NCBI RefSeq assembly: GCF_000218685.1
Contig: NW_006763292.1
Span: 2,929,909-2,993,908, forward strand
Direction: 5' to 3'
Origin: Serpula lacrymans var. lacrymans S7.9
Lineage: Eukaryota > Basidiomycota > Agaricomycetes > Boletales > Serpulaceae
DNA length: 64,000 nucleotides
Shown: piece by piece, positions 23,464-35,600 of the stretch
How the letters are laid out: each line of letters opens with the position of its first letter
Position numbering within the stretch: the first letter of the stretch is position 1
Position numbers and translations under genes: made by a program
Notes under the pieces: model-generated
What the model was told of the DNA's origin: nothing
The model's database searches: none
The model's input: only the letters and a program-made list of their open reading frames with translations

Positions 23464-24674
23464 ATGCCTTTCTCTGAGAATGATGTCCCGGATCTTACGG
23501 GCAAAATTGCTATTGTTACTGGCGGCAACAGTGGCATAGGAAAGCAAACTGTTGCTGTATTATTATCCAAGGGTGCCAAGGTCTACGTTGCTGCTCGTTC
23601 AGAGGCTAAAGCCAAGCAAGCCATCAAGGAGCTGCAAGAAGCGAGACCCGAGACCAAGAAAGGCCAGGTTGAATACATTACCCTGGACCTTTCTGAGGCG
23701 AAGAAGGCGAAGGCAGCAGCTATCGACTTTAAACAGTATAGAACTTCGTTCACAACTATCTTTCTACGAGCTCACTCATTCGCAGGCGAGAATCACGTCT
23801 TCATCTTTTATTCAACAATGCTGGTATAATGGGTGTACCTAAAGGCTCTAAATCACCAGATGGCTACGAACTTGTAGGTTTTGCCCTAATTATATCTCAA
23901 TGTCTCCTCGTGTAATTATCTGACTTCAACCTTTCTATTTAGCAATGGGCTACGAACGTTTTTGGGCCTTTCGTATTTACTCACCACCTCCTGCCTGTAC
24001 TGAAAGCGACAGCTGCGGACTCACCTCCCGGCACTGTCCGTATCATCAATACGTCATCTTCTGGTGCAGGACAAGCGCCAAAGAAAGGCGAGCCCATCCC
24101 TCTAGATGACCCCACGGTTGGCGCAGGCGCAAATCCTGCCTCTCCTTCCGCTTGCTACGGTCATGGAAAACTGGGCGACATCTTATGGACCAGAGAGCTC
24201 GCAAAAAGACACAAGGATATCTGGAGTTTCGCTCCCCACCCGGGACCAGTGCAAAGCGATCTCATTAGGCACATGGGAATTCCAGGACCAGTTGTCTGGT
24301 GTTTGAACGTAAGTTGCTTGTTTCCTTTTTTTTTCTTTCTTTTTTTTTTTTTTTGTGTTTCGTAAGAGTTACTCAAAGTTTTCTCTTCGCCTACTACAGA
24401 GAGTTGTCTTCAAGCCTGTCGAATACGGTGCACTTACCCAGATTTTTGCTGGTACAAGCCCCACCATCACCGCAGACAAGAATGGATCGTACCTGGTACC
24501 CCTTGCGTAAGTAACTCCTGTACTTTACCAGACGCATTTTAAAGCTGCTGCTATAGGCAATTCACGAATTCCCTCCCACACCCCCGGGCGAACGATGATG
24601 CACTTGGGAAGAAAGTATGGGACTGGTGTGAGAAGGCTATGAACCAGCATGATGCTGGAGATGATGCAATTTAA
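23464..24674 (+). CDS. short-chain dehydrogenase/reductase (classical SDR)
   Basis: About five exons give ~320 residues. The start at 23464 (MPFSENDVPDLTGK) places the Rossmann strand where SDRs have it; an in-frame ATG 54 bp upstream would add a hydrophobic stretch and is less likely. Motifs: TGGNSGIG (dinucleotide binding), LLFNNAGIMG (after an intron), INTSSSGAG (catalytic Ser), and ACYGHGKLGD with the Tyr-x3-Lys pair. The protein ends near DAGDDAI with TAA at 24672-24674. It would interconvert an alcohol and a carbonyl with NAD(P)H in the cytosol. Similar fungal SDRs often sit in specialised-metabolite clusters, in line with the neighbouring P450s and oxidase. The substrate is unknown. 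Confidence 0.88.
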
Positions 24675-25261
24675 GGAGTTGATTAGTGCTATAATTCATG
24701 TTCCAATGTTGAGCACAGTACTCGTTTTCACCGGTGAACTTTTGATTTTGCAACCACCATATGCCATTTACGACGTTTATTTGTATTAGCACTTTTTTCT
24801 ACCGTTTTTCTACACGCTATAGTAGTAACAGCTGATTTGGAAAATCACTCTTTTGTTCTCCAATAGTATTAGTAAGCTAGCTTACTGTGGCTGACCTAGT
24901 AGTCATCCTAACTTTTCTGCTTGATTACACTGCACTTTCGAGTAAAGTAATACTTTGTATTTTTCTCGTGAAATCCCAAATAGTACGCAAATAATGCTTT
25001 GATAATATTCTATATCAGGTAATACCACATTTTTATTCTGGTATTTTGACTTTGATGTGGGGGAGCTGATCATGGATGATCGATCACAATATCTGTAGTA
25101 CTGGTGTTAGGTAGCGCTCTCAATATACAAGTCCTTTCCACCTTGAGTCCGTTTCTCTTAAGTTCAACCATCATCACCATCATTGGCCCATCCAACACAT
25201 CCACCACTATCATATTTGCTCAAATCACCTCAACTCTAGGCTACTGTCATCTTCCAGCTCA

Positions 25262-28200
25262 ATGATCAATGATCCTGGCATATATCAATTAAAATGTCAG
25301 CAAAATATTGCTGGTGTATGTGTTCCCATTGTGCCAAAGCCCCTGATGGTTGACTCTGGTAGCTTGTCAAAGTCTCTCAGAGACATATGGCAGCAGATGA
25401 ACTGCAATGGTCCAATATTCGTTAGAAGAGACTTTGCAAGAGAATATGCACAACAGCCACCCCCGCACCTCAACATTGTCATCCCTCAAACTGAGCATCA
25501 GCAAGAATATCAAGATGATGATGAAACAGTCTGAGAAAGTCCAAGGCCATACTTGCCTCTGAACGGCGGTTTAGATAACAACTCAGACTTGATTCACTCA
25601 CTCCCCGATCCTGCCATCAATGCAGACTTCAGCCCAGACAAGGATGACTTCTTTGCCAATTTACAGGACCAACCTTCTCTTTCTCCAGATGACAATAGTG
25701 GCAGCGATAACGAACCACCCCTTTCTGACAATTCTGACAGCTCTGACGATGATATAATCCATGATCCCCTCTTCGCATCCAGGCCAAATATTTTTAGTCA
25801 ACAAGATGACAATGATGCAGAAGGCAACTATCAAGATGACTACCCTCCTGCCTTCTACGAACACCCTGCCATTTGCAATGCGTACATCAGGGCATTTATT
25901 ACCACCTTATTCAATGGAGGAACCCACAATACTATACGCATCATCCTAGATGGTGCAGCTCTCAACTTTCACTCAGCATGCCAACAATCACCAGATGTTC
26001 AGTTTGAGGGCCTTGAGAGCATGGCCAGGACACTAATGACGGTAGAAAAAAGATTTGGCGCCTCCTACAATAGCCTAATCACTTACTATTTTGTCTGTCC
26101 AATATACTGGAATCTGTACCATCCTTCAAGGCTTCAAGATAACCACTTCTCCCCCTCCTGTACAGCTGAAGACTGCAATAGTGTTTTTTACACCACCAAA
26201 CAGATGGCAACTGGATCTTTTAAATGAACACCCTGCAAACTTCTACTGTATGTCCTTCCGGCACAGGCAATTCAATGATGGATCTGCCGACCAGGAAAAT
26301 ATGATCAGCTTCAGAGTTGGCAAGGACATGGTAACAAACCTGGGGATAAGCCTCCAACTACCACTGAAAGTCTTTCATCATTTGAAAATCCAGCCCATGT
26401 ACAATATGCATTATGCCTGGGGCTGGAGAGCCATATTGGCTGGAATTCAAAGATGTCAGGGCGGACCTTGGACAATGGAAGATATTGATGTCCGGGAGCT
26501 TCATCAAAGGTTTGTCTCACTGCTATGCGGCCTTGTCTGGCAGATAAACCTGGACTGGTAAGTGTTTTGTTTGCATTTTCTTGCAGCGATACACACTTAA
26601 GTTAATATGATATTTCAGGTTTCAGTCTGTCAAGCGAGGCAGCTATTCAACTGGCACTCTTTACATGACTTGCTGCAACAACCCTAAAGGTATCCGGTAC
26701 CTAACAGAGAAGACTTTTCTGATCATAGTCATACCAGGCCTGAAAGAACCAAAAGTTGAAGAGCTTAACAAAATTCTCAAGCCATTTGTCAATGACATGC
26801 TAAATTTATACAAAGGTATGCTCCATTTAATCCTATAACAACATTTACAGGTCAATCTTTTTGTATTCCTGGACATCAAGACAAAAAGCCCACCAACTCA
26901 ATCATCAATAGTGAAGTATCAAACCTTCCAGCTAGCCGCAAAATAGAGGGACTTGCTGGCCATTCATCACAGCTTTTCATGTGTGTAGCGTGCAATACAC
27001 CTTCATATTGACTTGCTGAACAATCTGGCTTTGATCCATCAAGTAAGTAGTTTATTATTTTACTTCAAATACGCGCAAAAGAGAGAAATGGTTTCCTCTC
27101 AACAGAATAGAGGACTTTTTTCCCTCAGTCATATGGCCTATGTCTGTAGGTAGATTGCCACCTTCTGTAAGTTCTCCGTACACATAAATAAATGACTAGC
27201 TGCTTATTCGATCTTCAGATAACTAGAAATGCAAGTTCCGCCAAAGCGGATCAGTGGAGATCACAGTTTATTTGTTGCATGGCAGGTATCCAGGCCCCTA
27301 AATCAGCAAGCAATACAAAGAATGCATTGTTTCAAGCCCGGAGTGAGAAAGTTGTCCAAACATATCGAAGACAAGCACTACTCGCCTCGGATCCACCTCC
27401 GACACAAGAGAAACTTGATATGATACAAGAAATATCAATGGACCGATCTCTGAGCTCCCATTATGCAAACATCATTGAGTTCTTTGTAGCTATACAAATT
27501 TTATCCTCACGTTCTATTAGCCCAAATGAAATTACTTGAGGATGTGCAGCATTATTTCGTTCAGTTCAAACATGGGCTCGCATGGGCTGTCATCTGACAC
27601 CCTATTTTCACTTGGCTCAACATTTTGAGGCTCAATTTCTCATGTTTGGCCCTTGTTACGCTACATGGGCATTTTCTTACGAAAGAAATAATGGATTCCT
27701 TGGTTGTACACACCATAATAATTACAAGGGTGGCAAAATTGAATGTACCATAATGCGTAGATGGTGGAAATGGTTTGTAGTCCATGACTTGGTAGGTACT
27801 TGCCTTATCTTATATTCAACTCACGCTGATACATGTTATGTAGATATCCATTCTCAAATCACTACTAGAGTCTACTCCTGAAGACCAAGACTCCATATAC
27901 TTACTTGAATCCTGTTTAAAGGGTAAAACCCCCATGCAATGAAGAGGAACACTACAGGAATACGTCGGTTGTTTTCAAGCTAATGAAGAAGATGCAAGGC
28001 ATTTGTCATTACAACACTGCCATGCATTGTTATGTGCTAATGTTTTTTTAGGCTCTATAGACTTCCTAAGATACAGCAAAGAACTCAATATATTGACCCT
28101 TGATGACGACGGCACTATCTACGCTCTGGTCCTTGATTATATACAAGATCTCTGGAGCAACATTGAAGTAATCCATCCATTCCAATGTGGCCCACGGCAA

Positions 28201-28773
28201 TCATGGCACATACTTCATGGGTAGAGTATGTAATTACTCACATATTTTCGTTGACGCAATCCGATATGGCACAGCAACACACAATCGAGGGAAAAAGGCA
28301 AAATATGCTTATATTTTAGGCCATATTGCTGTGGAAATCCAGTGGAAATTCTGTGTAATACAGCCCCAAGAAAATCAAGAAGGTATTCCTCTAATAGCAA
28401 CAGTTGCAATCATTCAACGCTTCCAAATGGACCATCAAATCCCTGAGTTTCCCTGGGATATGTGGTAAGCATTTCATTACTCGTGTTATATCAGATTCTG
28501 ACCGGCTATTGGTGATCTCTCAGGTTAACAGATTTAGGTGTGCAGGTCTGGCATGGTAGGTCATTGGGAGAGTTATAGATCGTGCCAGTGGAGGTGTTCT
28601 CGGGTCAGTTGATTCTGGCTCCATTAACTATCAAGGGAGTTGAATATTGGGCAACAGTTGCTTATAATCATGTAGGTCTTTTTTTCTTATTATCTTTCTG
28701 GTTTCTGACATTTTGCTTAGGATGGAGCAGAGGTAGACATGGCAGTTGATTCAGACAACGAGGAAGACATCTA
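25262..28773 (+). pseudogene. Tnp2-like CACTA transposase, inactivated
   Basis: Conserved blocks of the agaricomycete Tnp2-type transposase follow one another: AYIRAFITTLFNGGTHN (~25880), FEGLESMARTLMTVEKRFG, CPIYWNLYHPSRL, WTMEDIDVRELHQRFVSL, and NLDWFQSVKRGSYSTGTLYM across an intron (26560-26618). Then come NLPASRKIEGLAGHSSQ, ADQWRSQFICC, SSRSISPNEIT, MGCHLTPYFHLAQHFEAQF, TWAFSYERNNGFLG, and near the end RYGTATHNRGKKAKYAYI and AVDSDNEEDI. Stops (e.g. ~25532, 27537, 27943) and shifts separate the blocks, so it is dead. Its role was to bind the CACTG ends and cut and paste the element. Confidence 0.75.
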
Positions 28774-28794
28774 AGTACTGCTGCTTTTGTACCA

Positions 28795-31642
28795 CTAATA
28801 TAATTTGTTGTCATGGTCATATAGCTCATTATCACCATTGCCATAATCAAACTCATCACCTTGATCTACTTTGCCATGGAAATCCTCGTCATCACCCTCA
28901 TTGCTGTCTTCCATATCTCTCAAGTTATCTTCTTCAAACATCTCATCCAGATCATTTAACTGATTTGCTAAGTTAATTTGCTTTAGAATATCTGCTTCTT
29001 CTAATATCATGGATGATTTGTTGCAGTTCTCTATGGAGTTCCAACCATACTTCATCAACCATACTACGAGGGATTTTGATGCGGCAACATCCACACATTA
29101 GTAGGGGTTTCTCTTTCACATTGCCTGGTCCGAAGTCATGGGGGCTTTGTTTTATTCCTAAACCAATAGCTTTCTGACGTTTCTTTTTTACCAGGTCATT
29201 GAGTATTTGAACAGTATTGTTTACTTATTGATCATTAGCTAGTCTCCAGGTATATGTATTTGAACATACATACCCATGGTGCACAATAGGCAGGAGGTCT
29301 TGAAGTTCACGGCCTTGACACACCCTTGAGGTTTCCATCATTTGCAGATTCATCAGTATCTGGATCAAGGACATTATCTTGATCTGATTCATTGGTTGAC
29401 TGGTATGCAGCTTTGAATAGAAATTCCCATTCAGGACTCCAAAATGATGTTGTGTGCCTGATTGAAGAGCGCTCAGCCACTTTCTATTCAAGTGTTTAGA
29501 TCAATCTGGGTTGCGTGAGTATACTAACATATTACTCTGATTTTTCTAGCAGCCCTCCTCCCTTTGATACAAGCTATGTGTGCTAATGCTTTGTTATTAG
29601 TGGTGAGTTTTTTGTATTTTTTTTGGAAATTGTGGAACACTATTTTGATGTGTTGTTATATGTCATCAAGACTCTTGTTTGATAGTACATCAAGTGAAAT
29701 TCCAGGACAGATTTCAGCCCCTTTTTGACAGATGTACTTCACCACTTTTTCAACCCAGCTGATATTGTCGGCCCATGTTGCTTCAAAATTTGGACATACA
29801 ACATAGGCCTTGCAGGATTCAAGCCGGTACCAAGATGAACCATCTTCAAGAGGGACCATATCATGAAGAGAGGTAGGATATAGTATTCCCATGGTGTGTA
29901 GAAGAGACTTGCAAATGAGAGTCTGTATCAAGTGAGTACTTTAATTTGTGAAGAAAATTGAAAATAAAACTTACATTGTATGAGTTGTTTCTTAGTGTTT
30001 TGTTCGCCTTTTGGACTACTTGTGTGCTTTTGTCTAGCGTTGTTTTCTGTTGCTGTAAGCTTTCCATAGCTATGGTCATATCTTGAATTGCTGATGATTG
30101 TATATGAGTTTGATTCTTGAGGTCAGCAATGTTGTCTTCAGATGCTAGTAAACTGTGAGTTGTTCTTTCTTGTTGATGATGCATTTCTTTGATAGTCGCT
30201 TGCATATTTTTGAGGGTTCCAAGAGCATGTTGAAGTTTGCTGGTGATGTTGGCTGTGTTTGATTGCAATTCAAGGACTTTATCTGCTAGTGCTTGTGACC
30301 ATTTGGTGTTGAGGATATCTGGTACATTTTTGTTGCCTACATGGCTTGAGATAGTGGAATGACCACTTGAAAAACCTCCAGAGTGGTTATGAAAGTTGGG
30401 GTTTGGTTGTGAGGCCATTATAGGTGGTTTTTGAGTGTGAGTCAAAGATGAAGATGCAGGTGTCGGTTGACAAGAGCTGAGGCTGGAGCGAACACTAGTA
30501 GCCAATGTAAACATTGCACAACCAGGGATGATTTGAGGAGCAAAATTTGGTGCTTTTTTGGTGGTACCAGGTGCAGGACGAGTTGCTGAGCAAAAGCTGG
30601 CCTTATAGACAACACAGGTGAGTTGATTGGATTGTCTGGAGCTGGTAAACAAGAGTGGATTGCTGACAAGCTTGTAGCCAACTTGGATGGATTAGCTTGT
30701 ATGGGGCTAAAAATCCTATTGATCATGGTACCCTCATTGGCATATTCCAAGGCTGGCGAGTTTGGTATGTCTGTTTGCTGGCCATGATTAACTACTTGGT
30801 TTTCTGTTTGAGGTACTTCAAAGAGTATTTTTTGGAGGTAAAATCTTGAAGAAGCCTTGGGTCAATCATTGATACCGGTACGTGGTTTTCTTGCTGGCAT
30901 TCCAAGCCAGGTTTAACTAATGCACTTGATTGTCTTCTAACTGATACTGGAGAAGGTTTTAGTTTCCTTGCAATAGCCTCAGCAACTGAGAACGATGGTG
31001 TGAACAGCTCTCTGTAACAACCAAGATTTACTCTGGTGCACACAGGAACACACTATAAGGAATATGATGAGGGAGTGGTTACCCTTTAGAATTCAGAGAG
31101 TTAGTTGGTATACAACAGGAGGACTCACTGAGGAGTCTCCTGGATATATTGGAGTTTATATACTACTACAGGGTTGTTTGTACATGTGTACTATACAGTT
31201 GATAGAGACAGTGGCTGATGATGTTCTGGGGCCTAGCCTGCATGGCCAGCTCCACTGTGTGAGAGAGTTGTGTCCAAAATAAGAAGAAAGGCAATGCGGC
31301 ACGAGAAAGGGGAAGTGCCGCGTGGCACCATGTGAAAGCTATAGTACAAGGTTAAAGCGGAGAATAAAAGTAAAGGGAAAGTCCGAAAATTGTGTTATTG
31401 TAACACTCTCCATGTTGTCCTATGTTTTCCTGCTGATCCTTTTGTGCTATCTCAGAGGCTTCTGTGTGTGGTCATTTGGCTTGGTCATCTTGATCATGGT
31501 CAACTGTTTTCTGCTTGTGCATTGTAATCTTCAATGAGGTCCCCTTTTGACCCAAGTCTTCATCCTCACCATCCTGCTTTCTTGTTCGTGAAGTGTTCAT
31601 GGTGCCAACGTCTTGTACTTTTTTTGGTCTTCCTTGAGGCAT
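28795..31642 (-). pseudogene. second gene of the CACTA element, coiled-coil protein
   Basis: Reads from an ATG at 31640-31642 (MPQGRPKKVQDVG, AT-hook-like GRPKK) to a TAG at 28795. A solo LTR splits the first part; removing it with one CTCTC copy restores the frame exactly (QHGE joined to LFTPSFSVAEA). The middle (30652-29960) is Ser/Pro-rich and then a ~100-residue coiled coil (KVLELQSNTANITSKLQ and following). The end is acidic (EDSNEGDDEDFHG). An in-frame TGA near 31484 and uncertain splices show decay. I do not recognise a named family. By position it matches the second, DNA-binding product of plant CACTA elements, which is inference. Confidence 0.5.
31013..31405 (-). mobile_element. solo LTR of the B/D family type, inside a coding exon
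   Basis: TGTAACAACC ... ATTGTAACA on the plus strand, related along its length to element D's LTRs. It is flanked by a perfect 5-bp duplication CTCTC at 31008-31012 and 31406-31410. Confidence 0.9.
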
Positions 31643-31894
31643 GTGTGCATTGTGAGGTTATCTTACTCTGTGGGAGTGCTGGCAAGCATAGACGAGATGG
31701 GAAGCAATGATTATATGCTTGTAGTTAACTGTACATGTAGTAACTTGTAATCTAATCTGTTATTTGCTTATTATTTTGGTATTATTATAATTAAAACTCT
31801 AATAATCCTGCAAGGTTTTTTTGACATTATTCTGGTATTATTTGGAATTTTCACGCTATAATCCCTCAGTTTTTTTAGTCTTCAAAGTGCAGTG

Positions 31895-32207
31895 ATATGA
31901 TATCTTCATTGCCCTTGACCCTGGAGGTCTTTATGATATTGGCTCTTACTTATAAACCCAGCTTGGAGAGGAGCCTAGATTCACTACTTATTTGGTATAT
32001 AAACCCCTGTATCACAGTAGGATAGGATAAGTTGAATCTACTCTATATTTTCTTGCTATGCTCAGCCCTGTCATCAGAGCAACTACATCTTTGACCCTGA
32101 TAACAATCCTCAGTTGTAGGGAAGGATCTTTTATCTATAATCCCTGGGAACAATAGGAGATGGGAACAGATGGTGGCAATACCCACAAGAGTTAAATTAC
32201 GATCATG
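31895..32207. other. spacer between the CACTA element and element E
   Basis: No coding signal. A TATA-like TTTATATACC at ~31999 may be a remnant of an LTR promoter. Confidence 0.3.
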
Positions 32208-32212
32208 TTGAA

Positions 32213-32541
32213 TGTAAAGTCCCTATCCCCTATACCAAGTTAACGGAGGGATAAGTTCTCAAGATCAACAAGTAGCGTCAAGTATAGATTAAGAAGTAAT
32301 CAACAACTGAAGAAAAGTATGTACATGAGTGCTGGTATATATACGTTCTGAAGGTCAGCCATGAGGCGCTGACTGATGTTCTACGTCATAGTCTAGGCTT
32401 TATCACGTGATTGTCATGTGATCAGATATAACTATTTACTTTGTTATCCGCGCTTGTAGCAGCAGCTTAACAAGTTTGTCATGTGATCAGATATAAAAGA
32501 GAAATGAAAAAGAAACTAGCGCTCTGGCTCAAGTCGTGACA
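32213..32541 (-). repeat. element E 3' LTR
   Basis: 329 bp. It retains a 35-bp segment absent from the partner LTR. The polypurine tract (reading AAAGAGGGGGTAA on the minus strand) abuts it at 32542. Confidence 0.9.
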
Positions 32542-32665
32542 TTACCCCCTCTTTAAGACTTTCGTCTCGAAAGTAAGGGTCCATCTTTCCGTTTTCCCAG
32601 TTGAACAACTGTTTTCTGATTCTTGTCGTTGTGAAGTTTTCGAAGGGTTGGAAGTGTAGTTGGAA

Positions 32666-35600
32666 TCATATCCGTCGGGGTGCACTAGGGTTGTTATTGT
32701 GGAATGTTTTCACTTTGTCTGGTGAGTTGGTTAGGTGTCGTTTGGGTTCCCACGTGCGTTCCTCTTTTGAATAGTTTTTCCAATGTACTAAATATTCCAA
32801 TTTTCCCTTTTTTAGACGTGAGTCTAGAACTTCTTCGACTTCATACTCTTCTTGTCCATCCACTATCACCGGTGGTATTGCTTTGGGTTTTTGTTGGGAA
32901 GGAAGTTGTGGTTCTTTATACGGTGTGAGCTTTATTTCGTTGAAAACTGGATGAATAGGCCGCCATGTCGGTGGTAATACTAGTTTGTAGGCTGATTCGC
33001 CTATTTTTTCCAGAATTTCAAATGGACCGTGTCTCTTATTGTCCAGTTTCTTAGCTGGTCGATCCATCGAGATATTGGTCGCTTCTACGTATACTTTATC
33101 TCCTACTTTGTATTCCACCGCTTCTCTTTTCTTTTTATCGTACTGCTTTTTCATCTGTTCAGCTGCTTTCCGCAGTGACTCCTCTGCTTTCTTTCTTGTT
33201 TCTGTCATTCTTTTTACAAAATCTTCTGCATTTTTGTTTTTCACCTCCACTTTCACTACTTCCTGTGTTCTCGGATGGTGTCCATGATTTAAATAGAATG
33301 GGCTGTATCCTGTTGCAGAGTGTTGTTTGTTGTTATATGAGAATTCTGCTAAGGTAAGCCATTCCGCCCAATCATCTTGTTTATGGTTTATGAAGATCCT
33401 GAGATACTGCTCTATCTCTTGATTGATCCTCTCTGTTTGTCCATCCGTCTGTGGGTGCCATGCCATTGATGGATTTGCCTTTATCTGAAGAAGCGAGATC
33501 TTTCATGAATTTAGAAACAAATTGTGGTCCCCGATCAGAGATGATCTTTTCGGGTATGCCATAGTTTCTGAATACGTGATCTCTAAATAGTCATGCCACT
33601 CCTTCTGATGTGATCTCCATTTGTGTGGGAATTACCTTGATCATTTTTGTAAATCGATCTACTACTACCATTATCATGTTATATCCGTTTGATTCTGGTA
33701 GTGGTCCGATCAGATCTACTGAGATAATTTGCCACGGTTTATCCGGGATTTCGTTTGGATGGAGTGGTGCCGCTTTCTTTTTGTGGTCTGTTTTGGTTCT
33801 TTGGCAGACTTCACATCCATCTACGTATCTCGTGATATCTCTGTCCATATAGGGCCACCAGTATTGTCGAGTGATTAACTCTTTTCTCTTATATCTTCCT
33901 GTGTGACCTGCGACGGTAGAGTCGTGGTTTCTTTTGATGATCTCTTCCCTCAACTTGGCATCTTTTGGTACATAGATCCTGCCTTTGAATACTATGTAGC
34001 CATCTTCCTCAAACCATCCATCCTCTCTCCTTTCTATCTTTCCTTTCATCTTTGTTATCAAATCATCTATGTTCCCTTTCCTTTTCAAGATCCATTTTGA
34101 AATCACCAATTCTTCTTCCTGACTATCTGCTATTGCCTGTCTTTGTTTCGATGAAAGGGTCATTTGTACAAAGAGTTTCTCGTCTAGTAGTATGATGTTC
34201 TTGTCATCGTTCTCTCCTTTATTATGATCTGATTGTCTTGAGAGCAGATCTGCCTTTATATGCTTCCTTCCAGGCATATGGTGTATCGTAAAGTGATACT
34301 GGCTTAACTTTGTCATCCACCGTGCCTGTCTCCTGTTCAACTTCTTTGGTTCTTTGAAATACAACAGATTTTGATGATCTGTCCATATCTCAAACTCTTC
34401 CTCCGCATCTATTAAGTAATGTCTCCATTCATTAAGTGCTGTCATGATGGCAAGAAGTTCCTTGTCATAGATCTCGTAATTGCGTTCTGTGGGATTCAAC
34501 ACTTTGGAGAGATATGTAATTGGCTTCCAGTCATCTTTTTGTCTTTGTGATAAGACCGCACCCATTGCGAAGTCACTACTGTCTGCTTCTACTTTGTATT
34601 GGCCATGTGGTACTGGGAGAGCTAACACTGGGGCTGATGCTACGCGTTGTTTCAAGTTGTTAAATGCTTTGCGTTGTTCATTTCCCCAAATGAAGTCCTC
34701 TTTTCCCGTTAACTTGGTCAATGGTTTGGCTACTTCCCCGAAGCCCTCTATGAACCTTCTGTAGAAATTTACAAAGCCCAAAAATGCTTGTATGTCTTTC
34801 TTGTTTTTGCATTCTGGCCATTTGCTAATTCCTTCTACTTTCACTGGATCCATGCGAATCTTGTTTTCTGAGATGATCAGTCCCAGATATTCCACTTCGG
34901 TCTGTTCGAAATCGCATTTCTCCGATTTAAGATAGAGATGGTTTTTTCTAAGGATTTCTAATACACGTCGCGTCGTTGCTCTGTGCATTTCTATATCTTT
35001 TGTGAATATCATGATATCATCCAGATATATGATAACTAATCCTTCATCTATCAACTCTCTGAATAATGTGTTCATCATTGTCTGGAACGTGGCAGGGGAG
35101 TTTGTCAGTCCAAAGAACATGACTAATAGTTCGAATAACCCCCAATTCGTCCTAAATGCCGCTTTCGGTTCATCTCCCTCTCTCATTTGGATATTGTTAT
35201 ATCCCCATCTTACGTCTAGTTTTGTGAAGTATTTAGCTCCACGCAGCTCGTCTACAAGTTCTCCAATTAGCGGAAGTGGATATCTGTTTTTGATAGTGAT
35301 ATCATTTAACTTCCGATAGTCTTGAACAGGTCTCAGCTTTCCATCTTTCTTTTTTATGAAGAAAAAGGGCGATGCGAATGGGGACTTTGATGGTCTTATC
35401 CGTCCCAATTCTAGATTTTCTTTTAAGAATGCATCTAGTTCCTCTTGTTCTCCTTTCGCTAATGGGTAAATCTTGCAATCTAGGGAGTGATCTCCTGGTA
35501 CTAGTTCAATTGCGTGATCCCATTGTCTTCTTTCAGGTAATGTATCAAACTCCTTTTTATCAAATACATCTTTGTATTGATGAAGGTGTTTTGGTACTAT

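Larger units (their letters stand above)
24928..31894. mobile_element. CACTA-superfamily DNA transposon (Tnp2-like)
   Basis: The left end reads CACTGCACTTT at 24928 and the right end is its inverse at 31894; the first 11 bp match exactly and similarity fades inward. Motifs such as TATTCTGGTATT recur near both ends (~25035, ~31825), as expected for subterminal binding sites. Inside are a Tnp2-like transposase (plus) and a second gene (minus) whose stop codons are 21 bp apart. The flanks TTA/ATA match at two of three bases, so the 3-bp target duplication has decayed or is off by a base. A solo LTR (31013-31405) is nested inside. Confidence 0.75.
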
